Assembly (NCBI GenBank): GCA_000171835.1
Contig: ABHC01000030.1
Coordinates: forward strand, 1 to 52,319
Length of the DNA: 52,319 bases
Reading direction: 5' to 3'
DNA from: an alpha proteobacterium BAL199
Lineage (GTDB): Bacteria; Pseudomonadota; Alphaproteobacteria; Thalassobaculales; Thalassobaculaceae
A program made the position numbers and the translations under genes. Shown here piece by piece: positions 16,742 to 24,447 of this stretch. The number at the start of each line of letters is the position of its first letter. The first letter of the stretch is position 1. Below the pieces are notes generated by a model. That model had not been told where the DNA came from. It saw only the letters and a program-made list of their open reading frames with translations, and searched no databases.

Positions 16742-17251
16742 ATGAGCAATGCTGTCGACAACACCGAGGCCTGCCTGGCCAACATCGAACGCCACAATGA
16801 CGCCACCAATGCCTACATCACGGTGATGGCCGACCAGGCGCTGGAACAGGCCGCAGCCATCGATGCCGCGGCGGCCCGCGGTGAATGGGGTGGGCTGTTG
16901 GCTGGGCTGCCGATATCGGTGAAGGATTGTATCGACGTTGCTGGCGTGCCCTGCACCAACGGCAGCCTGTTCTTCAAGGATTACGTGCCGAACGACGATG
17001 CCCCCATCGTTGGGGCCCTCAAACGTGCCGGTGCGGTGATCATCGGCAAGACCAACCTTCATGAATTCTGTTACGGGGCGACGACGCAAAATCCGCACTT
17101 CGGCGCTGCCCGCAACCCGTGGGATCTGGATCGTATTCCGAGCGGGTCAAGCGGTGGTGCTGCTGCTGCCCTGGCGAGCGATATGTGCATTGGCGCGGTC
17201 GGGTCCGATACGGGTGGTTCGGTCCGGGTTCCTGCCGCCGTGGTTGGCTGA
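16742..17251 (+). pseudogene. Amidase-signature protein, N-terminal fragment
   Basis: A good ribosome site (GAGGAGG) precedes the ATG. The product has the N-terminal third of an amidase-signature hydrolase: GLPISVKDCIDVAGVPCTNG with catalytic Lys61, AVIIGKTNLHEFCYGATTQN, IPSGSSGGAAAALA with the cis-Ser, and GSDTGGSVRVPAA with nucleophile Ser160. It stops nine residues later, where family members continue for about 280 more. The break coincides with an IS21-type end at about 17250. The protein would not fold as an active amidase. Confidence 0.85.
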
Positions 17252-17458
17252 GAGCGGCGGTGCAAAATTAGTCCACGGTAGCGGCGGGATTGTCCCGCTT
17301 CGGGCGGCGTAAAAGTCGGCCACCTATTTATCCTTCTGTGACGAATGCAGGAGGGCTAGGGGATCTATGAGCCTGTTGCTGAATGAGTCTGGCTTGACGG
17401 CATGAAGCAGCTATCCGGTGATTTTGCCCTCAGACGGCATTTTTCTTGTCCAATTGCT
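17250..17458. mobile_element. Probable left end of an IS21-family element
   Basis: Two related segments, GCAAAATTAGTCCAC (17260s) and CGTAAAAGTCGGCCAC (17310s), resemble the multiple terminal repeats of IS21 elements. Their position next to the amidase break, and the istA gene beyond the IS1182 insertion, support this. No gene is seen here. The exact junction with the IS1182-family element (between about 17390 and 17458) could not be defined. Confidence 0.45.
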
Positions 17459-18847
17459 TCAGTTCAAGAGCCATTTTCCACCCTTTCTTCCTCTGCGGAC
17501 GGACTCCGAGTGTAGTTTTTTGATGTTGTGGGCGGCGCAGTGCAGGTTCCATTCACCCTGGGTCTCCTGCTCCCCGCGCATCATGAATCCGTCTGCGCCC
17601 TGGGTCTCCTTCATTTGCCCGAACACCGGTTCCACGGTCTGGCCGCGCAGCCGGTAAAGTTTTCGGCCCCGTTGGGTCAGGAGCTTACGCTCCATCTGGT
17701 CACGGGCACTCATGTCCCTGGGTATACGGCCCCGGGGTGGTGGAGCATCACGCATCGCCTTGCGCTGCTTCCAATCCTTAGTGGTGGCGATCAGGTATTC
17801 GCATTCCGCTGTTTCCGTGGCCGCGTTCTCGTCAGACCAATAGCCCGCGTCAAACAGGCCAACCCCCAGCACCGCCTCGTCGCCGGTCACCGCCTCCATC
17901 ATCGTCAGGGTCCGGGCAATCATCGGGGCCAGTTGGCGAACGTCGTTGGCCTGGTTCGTCACATCGGTGGCGAGGATGATCTGGTCCGCCGTCACCACCG
18001 CCTGGGCATTGTACCCCTGGAGATATCCCTTGCGGCTCTTCATGATCCGGCTGTCCGGGTCGCTCACGTTGGCCTTGGCCTCTTCCTTGACAACCGCCTC
18101 GGCTGTCTTCGGCTTCCGCCCGCGTTTGGCTTTTCCGTTCGCCTTTTCCTCGGCAATCCGGGCGTTGATCTTCTCATGCTGCTCGACCCGTTGATGGTCG
18201 GCTTCGCGCAAGAGACGTTCATGACAGGAGCGAAGACGGGACAGCCGATCTGACGGCTTCCTCAGCCCGACGGGAACATCGTCACCTCGGCCCTCCCCGA
18301 ACATCCCGTCCTCGGCGGCATCGATCGCCTCGGCCTCCGACAGCATGGCGGCAACCTCCGCCTCCAGGGACTTCGAGGTCTGGTTCGCCGCAAGCGACGC
18401 ATTTGCCTTCACCTTGGTCCCATCCAGCGCCACCACGCCCAACCGCACCAGCCCCGCCGCATGACACAGCTTCAGGACCTCCACGAACAGGGTCTCCAGG
18501 TCGCCCCGGTGCCGCTTGCGGAACCGCGCTATCACGCTGTGGTCGGGAACCTCGGCGCACACGATCGTCCGAAACCCAGCATCCCGCACGCACAGGCGCT
18601 CGATCTTGCGGCTTGAGCGTTGCCCGTTCGCATACGCATAAACAAGGAGACTAACCATCATCCTCGGCGCGAACGGTGGCGCTCCCGACCCACGCTTCCG
18701 GTAGTGCGTCTCGAATGCCGATAGATCCATCAAACCCACGGCATCCAGAAGAAGGTGCACGAGGTCTGTGTCCGGAACCCAATCCGCCATGTCCACCGGC
18801 AGAAGAAACCGCTGCCTACGATCTGGTTCTCGGTAAAAATTTGCCAT
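17459..18847 (-). CDS. IS1182-family transposase
   Basis: The 462-residue protein starts at MANFYREPDRRQRFLLPVD after a run of Gs that forms a strong ribosome site. Family features are the N-terminal DUF772-like block (HYRKRGSGAPPFAPRMMVSLLVYAYANGQ split by SSRKIERLC), PDHSVIARFRKRH, the catalytic Asp (VALDGTKVKANAS), a long basic spacer with a Lys/Arg-rich patch, the GYNAQAVVT strand, LFDAGYWSDENA, and the C-terminal GRKLYRLRGQTVEPVFGQMK with the catalytic Glu. It appears intact. It splits an IS21 copy. Its terminal repeats were not identified. Confidence 0.9.
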   Translation of the reverse strand: MANFYREPDRRQRFLLPVDMADWVPDTDLVHLLLDAVGLMDLSAFETHYRKRGSGAPPFAPRMMVSLLVYAYANGQRSSRKIERLCVRDAGFRTIVCAEVPDHSVIARFRKRHRGDLETLFVEVLKLCHAAGLVRLGVVALDGTKVKANASLAANQTSKSLEAEVAAMLSEAEAIDAAEDGMFGEGRGDDVPVGLRKPSDRLSRLRSCHERLLREADHQRVEQHEKINARIAEEKANGKAKRGRKPKTAEAVVKEEAKANVSDPDSRIMKSRKGYLQGYNAQAVVTADQIILATDVTNQANDVRQLAPMIARTLTMMEAVTGDEAVLGVGLFDAGYWSDENAATETAECEYLIATTKDWKQRKAMRDAPPPRGRIPRDMSARDQMERKLLTQRGRKLYRLRGQTVEPVFGQMKETQGADGFMMRGEQETQGEWNLHCAAHNIKKLHSESVRRGRKGGKWLLN

Positions 18848-18952
18848 CTCCCCCCCCTTCAAATTGCCTCTCCCAACGGAATCAGGACCCCGTCAGTGGG
18901 TCAAGCGGAGATCGTCGGTGGAACCGGTGATTCTGCAACAGCCTCCTATACC

Positions 18953-19657
18953 GTGGAATTATATCTGAAAGTCCGTCTGGCTTGTTCTGAAGGAATGAGC
19001 CGGCGTCAGGCTGCAAAGCATTTCAACATATCGCGCGATAGCGTGGCCAAGATGATGGCGTATTCGACGCCGCCTGGCTATCAGCGTCAGTTGCCGATCA
19101 GGCGGCCAAAGCTGGATGCGTTCGTTTCGACGATCGATCACTGGCTTGATGAGGACATAAAGGTTCCTCGCAAGCAGCGCCATACGGCCAAGCGGGTGTT
19201 CGACCGGCTCCGGGATGAGTGCGGGTTCACGGGCGGCTACACGATCATCAAGGATTACATGCGCGAGCGTGATCAGCGTCGCCAATAGGTGTTCGTGCCT
19301 CTGTCGCATCCGCCCGGCCATGCGCAGGCCGATTTCGGCGAGGCGATGGTGTTGATTGGCGGAGTAGAGCGGAAGGCGCACTTCTTCGTACTCGACCTGC
19401 CGCATAGTGACGGCTGCTATGTTCGGGCCTATCCGGCGGCGGTGTCAGAGGCCTGGGTAGATGGTCACGTCCATGCGTTCGCCTTCTTCGGGGCCGTGCC
19501 GCAATCGATCGTCTACGACAACGACCGCTGCCTTGTGGCGAAGATATTGCCCGATGGCACGCGCAAGCGGGCAACGCTGTTCAGCGGCTTCCTGTCCCAT
19601 TACCTGATCCGGGATCGCTACGGCCGTCCCGGCAAAGGCAATGACAAGGGAAACGTC
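18953..19657 (+). pseudogene. istA: IS21-family istA, nonsense-mutated and truncated
   Basis: From a GTG at 18953 the frame reads VELYLKVRLACSEGMSRRQA (HTH), then PRKQRHTAKRVFDRLRDECG, and stops at a TAG (19286-19288). The same frame resumes at VFVPLSHPPGHAQADFGEAM, with the first catalytic Asp, and runs to SIVYDNDRCLVAKI (second Asp) and GRPGKGNDKGNVE. After that the IS21 protein should continue, but the sequence switches to the tail of an IS1380-like element. The gene is dead twice over. istB is not adjacent; the istB at 28911-29651 belongs to a different IS21. Confidence 0.88.
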
Positions 19658-19659
19658 GA

Positions 19660-19823
19660 AAAACAGGGCCGCCGCGCCAGCACGGCAAGGAGTCGCGGCT
19701 CGATCCGACCGATCCGGGTTGTTTCCGCGACCGCAGACACCGCGCTGGGCAAAAAAACGCTTGATCGGGTGGCCTCGTTGGGCGACCTTGAGGTCAAACG
19801 GCAAGCCACTTGGGGAATGTCGG
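19660..19823 (+). mobile_element. Diverged right-end relic of an IS1380-like element
   Basis: This stretch aligns by eye with the 3' tails of the two IS1380 copies: GATCCG-rich start, GCTGGGCAAAAAAACG (compare GCTTGGGGCAAAAACG), and the terminal CTTGGGGAATGTCGGG. It is clearly diverged and carries no transposase sequence. It ends 131 bp before the hydrolase gene. It is the third such end in the window that directly precedes a cargo gene. Confidence 0.6.
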
Positions 19824-19954
19824 GTAAGGCAAATAGATGGGCTTAAATGAGGCTGTCATGGGGTGTGGCTATCATTTTTTGGGTTTGCATTTCATTCTGC
19901 TAAATGATCATCTCTTTTAGAGTTTTTCTGACCCTTCTAACGTGAGGACATAAT

Positions 19955-20857
19955 TTGTTTATCGAAAAAGAATTTACATCAGAAGGCTCAATCTTAAGGG
20001 GCCGCTGGTATGCTGCTCAGGCTGCAGAAAATGCGCCTTGCATAGTGATGTGTCACGGGACTTCTGCCACTGTACCTATGGCACTCTCGAGCTACGCAAC
20101 CGAGTTTCAAGATAAAGGTTTTAACGTTTTTCTATATGATCATGCAGGTTTTGGCAGAAGTGACGGAAAAGTTCGACAAACTATAAACCCATGGGTTCAA
20201 GGAAGAGGCTTGGCAGATGCTGTCGAGTTCGTAAAATTACAAAAAAGTTCGCACAACGGCAAAATAGTTCTGTGGGGCGATAGCTTTGCTGGCATGATAG
20301 TTTTGGTAGTTGCTGGGTTAGTCGAAAATTTAGCAGGTGTTGTTTCATATACGGCGTCCTGTGGAATAAGTGTCCTTAATTTTGAAGACCCGAAAAAAAG
20401 CTTCAGCGCTTTAAAGAAAATCTTTTATGAAGGCGGATTTGATCAACTGGAGGACTTGGTACGAGAAGGACCAATGCCTGTTGTCTCTTCAGACCAAGAA
20501 TCTACCCCATCTTTGTTGCTCCCTATTCAGGCGTTTCGTTGGTTTATAGATCAAGGCGGACAATGGAACAGTGGTTGGGAGAATAAAATTACACGTGTCA
20601 TACCAAAGACAGAGGTTCCCTTCTCACCTTTAGTTACTGCACCATTTATTAAAGCGCCAGTTTTGATGATGACGGGTAAGGAAGATGAAATGCCCCAGAT
20701 TGTGCGAGAGGTTCAAGTGGAAGTGTTCAATAGGGTGCAAAGCGAAAAGCAGTACTATGAAATTGATGGTGGCCACTTTGGCGCAATCTATCCTCACACC
20801 CCACTCTTTTATGAGGCCATAGCCGTACAGAGCGCATTTATTAAATCAATTACGTAA
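19955..20857 (+). CDS. Alpha/beta hydrolase
   Basis: The 300-residue protein uses a TTG start with GAGG eight bases upstream. The fold is clear: oxyanion region VMCHGTSA, strand VFLYDHAGFGRSDG, nucleophile elbow GDSFAG (Ser110), acid PVLMMTGKEDEM (Asp244), and catalytic His in GGHFG (His274). There is no signal peptide, so it is cytoplasmic. Relatives include esterases and acyl hydrolases of the dienelactone/BAAT type; the substrate is unknown. This is the most AT-rich gene of the window and its codon use (AAA, TTT, ATA) is unlike all neighbours, a sign of transfer from a low-GC donor. Confidence 0.85.
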   Translation: MFIEKEFTSEGSILRGRWYAAQAAENAPCIVMCHGTSATVPMALSSYATEFQDKGFNVFLYDHAGFGRSDGKVRQTINPWVQGRGLADAVEFVKLQKSSHNGKIVLWGDSFAGMIVLVVAGLVENLAGVVSYTASCGISVLNFEDPKKSFSALKKIFYEGGFDQLEDLVREGPMPVVSSDQESTPSLLLPIQAFRWFIDQGGQWNSGWENKITRVIPKTEVPFSPLVTAPFIKAPVLMMTGKEDEMPQIVREVQVEVFNRVQSEKQYYEIDGGHFGAIYPHTPLFYEAIAVQSAFIKSIT

Positions 20858-20881
20858 TTTAGGCTCCAGACTCATTGATCA

Positions 20882-21073
20882 TCAAAGCCAGAAGATAACG
20901 GTGGCGGCGAGTGCGACGGCTGAGAGGAAGGTCGTGGCGCACCTGTCGTAACGGGTAGCGATCCGGCGCCAGTCCTTCAGTCTGCCGAACATGATCTCGA
21001 TCCTGTTCCGCCGTTTGTAGCGGCGCTTGTCGTATCGGACTGGCTTGCCGCGTGACTTCCTGCCCGGATTGCA
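20882..21073 (-). pseudogene. IS5-family transposase, C-terminal fragment
   Basis: Minus-strand translation gives GRKSRGKPVRYDKRRYKRRN, then RIEIMFGRLKDWRRIATRYD and CATTFLSAVALAATVIFWL before a TGA (20882-20884). This is the C-terminal domain with the catalytic Glu of IS5/IS427-group OrfB. The rest is missing. The flank GGCTCCAGACTCATTGATCA probably holds the IS right end. It separates the hydrolase from the prophage remnant. Confidence 0.82.
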
Positions 21074-21089
21074 TGGGCTTATCCCCTTT

Positions 21090-21290
21090 TTAAATGACCT
21101 CGAACCAGCGCATGGCGGTCTGCAGCAGGTGGTCGTAATCCTTCGACATTGCCTCGGCTACGAACGTGGCGATCTCAGCGTCGGAGAGACCGGCCTCCCT
21201 TGCAGCCTTGCGGTAACGGCTGAGTATTACAAAAGCGTTTCCGTCATGCCCAGTAAGCGCAACGGTGATGTGGGGATATTTTGGCGTCAC
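21090..21290 (-). CDS. Small phage-associated protein of unknown function
   Basis: This 66-residue protein starts at a GTG. MTPKYPHITVALTGHDGNAF and VILSRYRKAAREAGLSDAEI, then EAMSKDYDHLLQTAMRWFEV, match a widespread type of small phage and plasmid protein (pattern TGxDGNAFxIL...GDYDHLLxTxMRW, recalled from memory). The function is unknown. It lies at the distal end of the lysis cassette on the same strand. Confidence 0.6.
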   Translation of the reverse strand: MTPKYPHITVALTGHDGNAFVILSRYRKAAREAGLSDAEIATFVAEAMSKDYDHLLQTAMRWFEVI

Positions 21291-21357
21291 GGCATTGGTT
21301 CCTCGCGGCAGTCAATACGACAACAGGCGTGACCGGCGCGTTAAGTCCAGTTTAATA

Positions 21358-21606
21358 TCAACGAGTTAAGTCATGTGGACGGCAGGAACGTGCCTGCTCC
21401 CTCAAAACCCAATAATCCGTCAGCATTTGCTCCACCGCCGATCCCGCAGGCAGCCGTTCCATTTCCTCCGCTGCCCGCGCCAAGAACTCCCGGCTGTATG
21501 CCGGGACCGGCGGGCACCCTCCCCCGTCAGAACGAGCCGTCGCGCATCCGGCGAGCAAGCTCGTCGCGATCGCGAGGACGGCGAGACGCGGCATCAAGTT
21601 GGTCAT
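21358..21606 (-). CDS. Outer-membrane spanin lipoprotein (Rz1-like)
   Basis: The start is MTNLMPRLAVLAIATSLLAG followed by Cys, a lipoprotein signal with lipobox LLAGC. The mature part is short, with PPVPAYSREFLARAAEEMERL. The gene begins inside the inner-spanin gene, in another frame, and runs past its end, the classic embedded/overlapping Rz1 layout. It should link outer and inner membranes with its partner and fuse them at the last step of lysis. A second, broken copy of this start is at about 8190. Confidence 0.75.
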   Translation of the reverse strand: MTNLMPRLAVLAIATSLLAGCATARSDGGGCPPVPAYSREFLARAAEEMERLPAGSAVEQMLTDYWVLREQARSCRPHDLTR

Positions 21607-21766
21607 GTTGCACCTCGATGGTTCTGCGCATGCGATCGACACGCTCCGCATTGCGCCCGGCCTGCCGGGCGCCGAGCAGGGTCGCGGCGACAGCGCCGAT
21701 GATTGCGAAGAGCCCCGCGAGCTTGAGGGCATAAGGGGCGAGCAGTCGGCCGATGATCGCGATCAC
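21527..21766 (-). CDS. Inner-membrane spanin (Rz-like)
   Basis: A GTG start at 21766 forms a GTGA overlap with the endolysin stop. The 79-residue protein has one N-terminal membrane helix (YALKLAGLFAIIGAVAATLLG) and a short charged helix (RNAERVDRMRRTIEVQHDQL, DAASRRPRDRDELARRM) that would form the periplasmic coiled coil. It is shorter than lambda Rz. Overlap with the lipoprotein gene supports a spanin pair. Confidence 0.7.
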   Translation of the reverse strand: MIAIIGRLLAPYALKLAGLFAIIGAVAATLLGARQAGRNAERVDRMRRTIEVQHDQLDAASRRPRDRDELARRMRDGSF

Positions 21767-22428
21767 CGGAGCCCCCTGCGCCGGTCGTCGATCCGGGCCC
21801 AGATCATGTAGGCGATGCCGGCGAGCGCGGCGGCGCCAACCACCCAAGGCGCCAATTGAAGCAGCGATTGCAGCAATGGGATCGCGGGCTCGACTTGGCG
21901 GACGGCCTCCGCCGTCAGCCCGAGGACCGTGGCGCCGGCCGCCACCTGTCCGCCTTGCACGGTGCGCGTCTGCGCCAACGGACGCTGAAGAGGCTCGACA
22001 CCGGCCAGGACAAGTCCGGCGTCGATTTCGGCATCGGTGTAGGGCTGATGGCCGTTCTCGTGGCGGATGATCGCCAAGGTGAGCGGGCGCAGGATCGCGT
22101 AATCATGAACGTCGATCTCGTCGTCCTCACCAACGCCCACGCTCGCGGCCACGGCCCGCACATAGGCGCCAGTGTCGTTCTCGTTAGGCGGCGCCCAACG
22201 ACCGATCATCTGCTGGATGGTCTTGAGGCCGACCCTGTCCTGGTACGCGATCAGGGTCCGCGCGAGCGCCCGGATGCCCCATTTTGCCGAGGCGAACTGG
22301 AAGAACTCTGCATCCGTCTGCTCGGCGGCCAACCCCTGCCAGGGATCGGAGGACCGGCGCAGATTGCCAGGATTGTGGTTGCGAATGCCGCGCGCCAGCG
22401 CACGGCCTCGAGCGATCGAGGCTGTCAT
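21763..22428 (-). CDS. Phage endolysin-like protein with C-terminal membrane segment
   Basis: The 221-residue protein opens with ARGIRNHNPGNLRRSSDPWQ and continues DAEFFQFASAKWGIRALART and NENDTGAYVRAVAASVGVG. This pattern is common to prophage proteins annotated as structural protein P5 or lysozyme-like; catalytic residues are not certain. Two hydrophobic stretches near the C terminus (AIPLLQSLLQLAPWVVGAAA; LAGIAYMIWARI) suggest membrane attachment or a holin-like role. It is first in the lysis cassette, followed by the two spanins. Confidence 0.7.
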   Translation of the reverse strand: MTASIARGRALARGIRNHNPGNLRRSSDPWQGLAAEQTDAEFFQFASAKWGIRALARTLIAYQDRVGLKTIQQMIGRWAPPNENDTGAYVRAVAASVGVGEDDEIDVHDYAILRPLTLAIIRHENGHQPYTDAEIDAGLVLAGVEPLQRPLAQTRTVQGGQVAAGATVLGLTAEAVRQVEPAIPLLQSLLQLAPWVVGAAALAGIAYMIWARIDDRRRGLR

Positions 22429-22496
22429 GGTCGTTCTCCTGGGATGAATGCCGCCGAGGCGGCGGGGTCAGGCGACGGCGAACTAACGCTCAAGTC

Positions 22497-22787
22497 CTAC
22501 GGCGACGGGCCAAACAGCTTCAGCTTGATGGCAATGCCGGCCATCAGGGCGAGCAGGATGCCGGTGGTGATAAGCCGTACGACGGTCTGCACGGCCGTGC
22601 GCTTCGCGAGCCGCATGCATCCGAGCAGCGAACGCAGATCGCGAATGTCGTTGGCCGCGTCGTCACCGCCGAGCCCGACATCATCGAGAGCCTTGCGCGC
22701 GCCGGTCTCGGCCGCCCGCTCCAGCAATTGCTCGAACTCGGCTTCGGGCATGACGATGCGACCGCCGTCGCGGACGGGACGGTTCAT
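22497..22787 (-). CDS. DUF6127-like small membrane protein
   Basis: Starting at MNRPVRDGGRIVMPEAEFEQ, this 96-residue protein has an N-terminal soluble helix (LLERAAETGARKALDDVGLG), RDLRSLLGCMRLAKRT, and one C-terminal membrane helix (LITTGILLALMAGIAIKLKL). It lies between gpD and the endolysin, where holin or antiholin genes often sit. A holin role is inference. Confidence 0.65.
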   Translation of the reverse strand: MNRPVRDGGRIVMPEAEFEQLLERAAETGARKALDDVGLGGDDAANDIRDLRSLLGCMRLAKRTAVQTVVRLITTGILLALMAGIAIKLKLFGPSP

Positions 22788-22797
22788 GACGGTCTCC

Positions 22798-23838
22798 TCA
22801 TTGGGCGGTCGCGCCAGCGGTCGGATCAAACAGGTCGGGCAAGACTTCGGCCGAGATCCGGCAGTTGTATCCCGCAGGCTTCAATTCATGACTGACCCGG
22901 GTAATGCGCCACCGGACGGGGATCAGTGGTCGCCACCCGGACAGAACAAGGGTGGCTTCGACCTGGATGTCGGGGCGCCCCGGCAGGTCGATCGACAACT
23001 CGGCGTTGGACCGGGCGGCCGTGTTGGCGTGAGTGGCGATCGACGCCCTGGCATCGGTCTCCCTGTCGTGCAGGCGGCGGATGTCTTCGTAGGGCGGCGA
23101 TCCCTGCTCGATCTTTCGGGACTCGCCGGCGGCGATATCCCACCACCAGGCGCGCAGGCCGCCGCGTTTGTCGCCGGCGGCACCCGCCTCGCGGCGGGCG
23201 GCATAGGTGTAGGACCAGCGCGTGACTTCGGCCGGCGTCAGCGTCACTGCCGGTAGCAGCGCACCCGACGCCGTGGTTGCGGTACCGCGCCGGACGACCG
23301 CCAGGACCGGCCCGAGCGGCCGGGCGACAGCGTCGTACCGGTTCGAGATGCGCGCCAGGAAAGCGATGTCGCCCTCGGTCGTCTGATCCAGATGGGGCAG
23401 TGGGATCGCATCGAGAGACGCCTCGACCCGTGCTTCCAGTCTGTGGTCCGCAGCGATGGTGCGGGTGAGATCGCCGAGGGTCTGGCGGTGCCAGGAACGG
23501 GAACGGGCCGCACGGATATCCTGGCCCAGAGCGGCGGCGGTCGCCTTCACTTCGAGGGCGGCCGGCGGACCGCTGTAGGTGATCTCGTCGACCCGGTAGC
23601 GGCCCATGTCGATGGCGCCGGTCTCGCGGTAGCCGAGCCATACCGACAGCATGGTGTCGGGCGTCGGCAGGTCGGCGACGGCGCCGTCCAGCCGCGGGCG
23701 ATCGTCGAGAGTGAGGCTCAGCCGGTCGCTCTTGGTCTCCGCCTCGTCGTCGATGCGGAGCGCCAGCAGCCGGTCGCGGATCGCAGCCGTGACGTCACGG
23801 CCGTCGGCTTCGAGCCGGAATGCTGGGGTCCAGGGCAT
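22798..23838 (-). CDS. Phage late control / tail protein D
   Basis: The 346-residue protein is P2 gpD-like. It opens with AFRLEADGRDVTAAIRDRLL and SDRLSLTLDDRP, continues with SVWLGYRETGAIDMGRYRVDE, HRQTLGDLTRTIAADHRL and DQTTEGDIAFLARISNRYDA, and ends with RWRITRVSHELKPAGYNCRI. In P2-type phages this is the baseplate-hub protein at the tail tip. It follows U and X in the expected order. Confidence 0.88.
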   Translation of the reverse strand: MPWTPAFRLEADGRDVTAAIRDRLLALRIDDEAETKSDRLSLTLDDRPRLDGAVADLPTPDTMLSVWLGYRETGAIDMGRYRVDEITYSGPPAALEVKATAAALGQDIRAARSRSWHRQTLGDLTRTIAADHRLEARVEASLDAIPLPHLDQTTEGDIAFLARISNRYDAVARPLGPVLAVVRRGTATTASGALLPAVTLTPAEVTRWSYTYAARREAGAAGDKRGGLRAWWWDIAAGESRKIEQGSPPYEDIRRLHDRETDARASIATHANTAARSNAELSIDLPGRPDIQVEATLVLSGWRPLIPVRWRITRVSHELKPAGYNCRISAEVLPDLFDPTAGATAQ

Positions 23839-23841
23839 CGC

Positions 23842-24051
23842 TCATCCCCAGATGCGCAGGATGCGTCGCGGCGCCGGCGGCGGGATGTCTGGCAACGTCA
23901 ACTCGATGCCTGCCGGCAGGACCGGCCCGCGCTCGGCCAGGCCGGGATTGGCGGCGAGCACGACTTCGAGCGCGTCGCTGCGGCCGTAGTGCCGCCAGCA
24001 GATCCAGTCGAGCATGTCGCCGTCTCGGGTCAGGTAGCGGACAGCGGTCAT
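23842..24051 (-). CDS. Phage tail protein X
   Basis: This 69-residue LysM-like protein has YLTRDGDMLDWICWRHYGRS and LEVVLAANPGLAERGPVLPA, matching P2 gpX. It is placed between gpU and gpD, three bases before gpD and overlapping gpU by ATGA. It is thought to bind peptidoglycan at the tail tip. Confidence 0.88.
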   Translation of the reverse strand: MTAVRYLTRDGDMLDWICWRHYGRSDALEVVLAANPGLAERGPVLPAGIELTLPDIPPPAPRRILRIWG

Positions 24052-24440
24052 GCGTCCTCCCCGTAGGCGACCAGCTTTATGGAGAACTCCAGCTTGCGCG
24101 GCACTCCGTCGGCAAGGAACACGGCCTGGGTCTCACGGAGGTCGAGAATGCACCAGAGACCCCAGACCCTGCCGGTGCCGTCGACCATCTCCAGTGGCGT
24201 GCCGGCGTCGGCGGCCTCGCGCATGGCGGTGATCTGGCCGAGCCCGCCGCGAAAGGCCGGATAGATCGTGCCCTCGAGTTCGACGGTCGATGGCCCGTGC
24301 CCGGTGAACTGCTGGGCCGGCCGGCGGCCGAGACGGTCCTGGCCCTGCCAGCGGTAGGCGTCGGTGCGGCGCAGCTGGTCGTAGGCGGCGGTGTCGAGCG
24401 CGTAGCGGAAGTCGCCGAGCGCCATCATGATCTCGGGCAT
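24048..24440 (-). CDS. Phage tail protein U
   Basis: Starting at MPEIMMALGDFRYALDTAAY, the 130-residue protein shows the P2 gpU pattern: RWQGQDRLGRRPAQQFTGHG, VELEGTIYPAFRGGLGQI, and the C-terminal LEFSIKLVAYG. It is a tail terminator/completion protein. It lies between the tape measure and gpX with minimal spacing. Confidence 0.87.
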   Translation of the reverse strand: MPEIMMALGDFRYALDTAAYDQLRRTDAYRWQGQDRLGRRPAQQFTGHGPSTVELEGTIYPAFRGGLGQITAMREAADAGTPLEMVDGTGRVWGLWCILDLRETQAVFLADGVPRKLEFSIKLVAYGEDA

Positions 24441-24447
24441 GGCGACC

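Noticed and set aside
17390-18950. Terminal inverted repeats of the IS1182-family element
   Set aside because: No convincing pair was found by eye on either side of the transposase gene.
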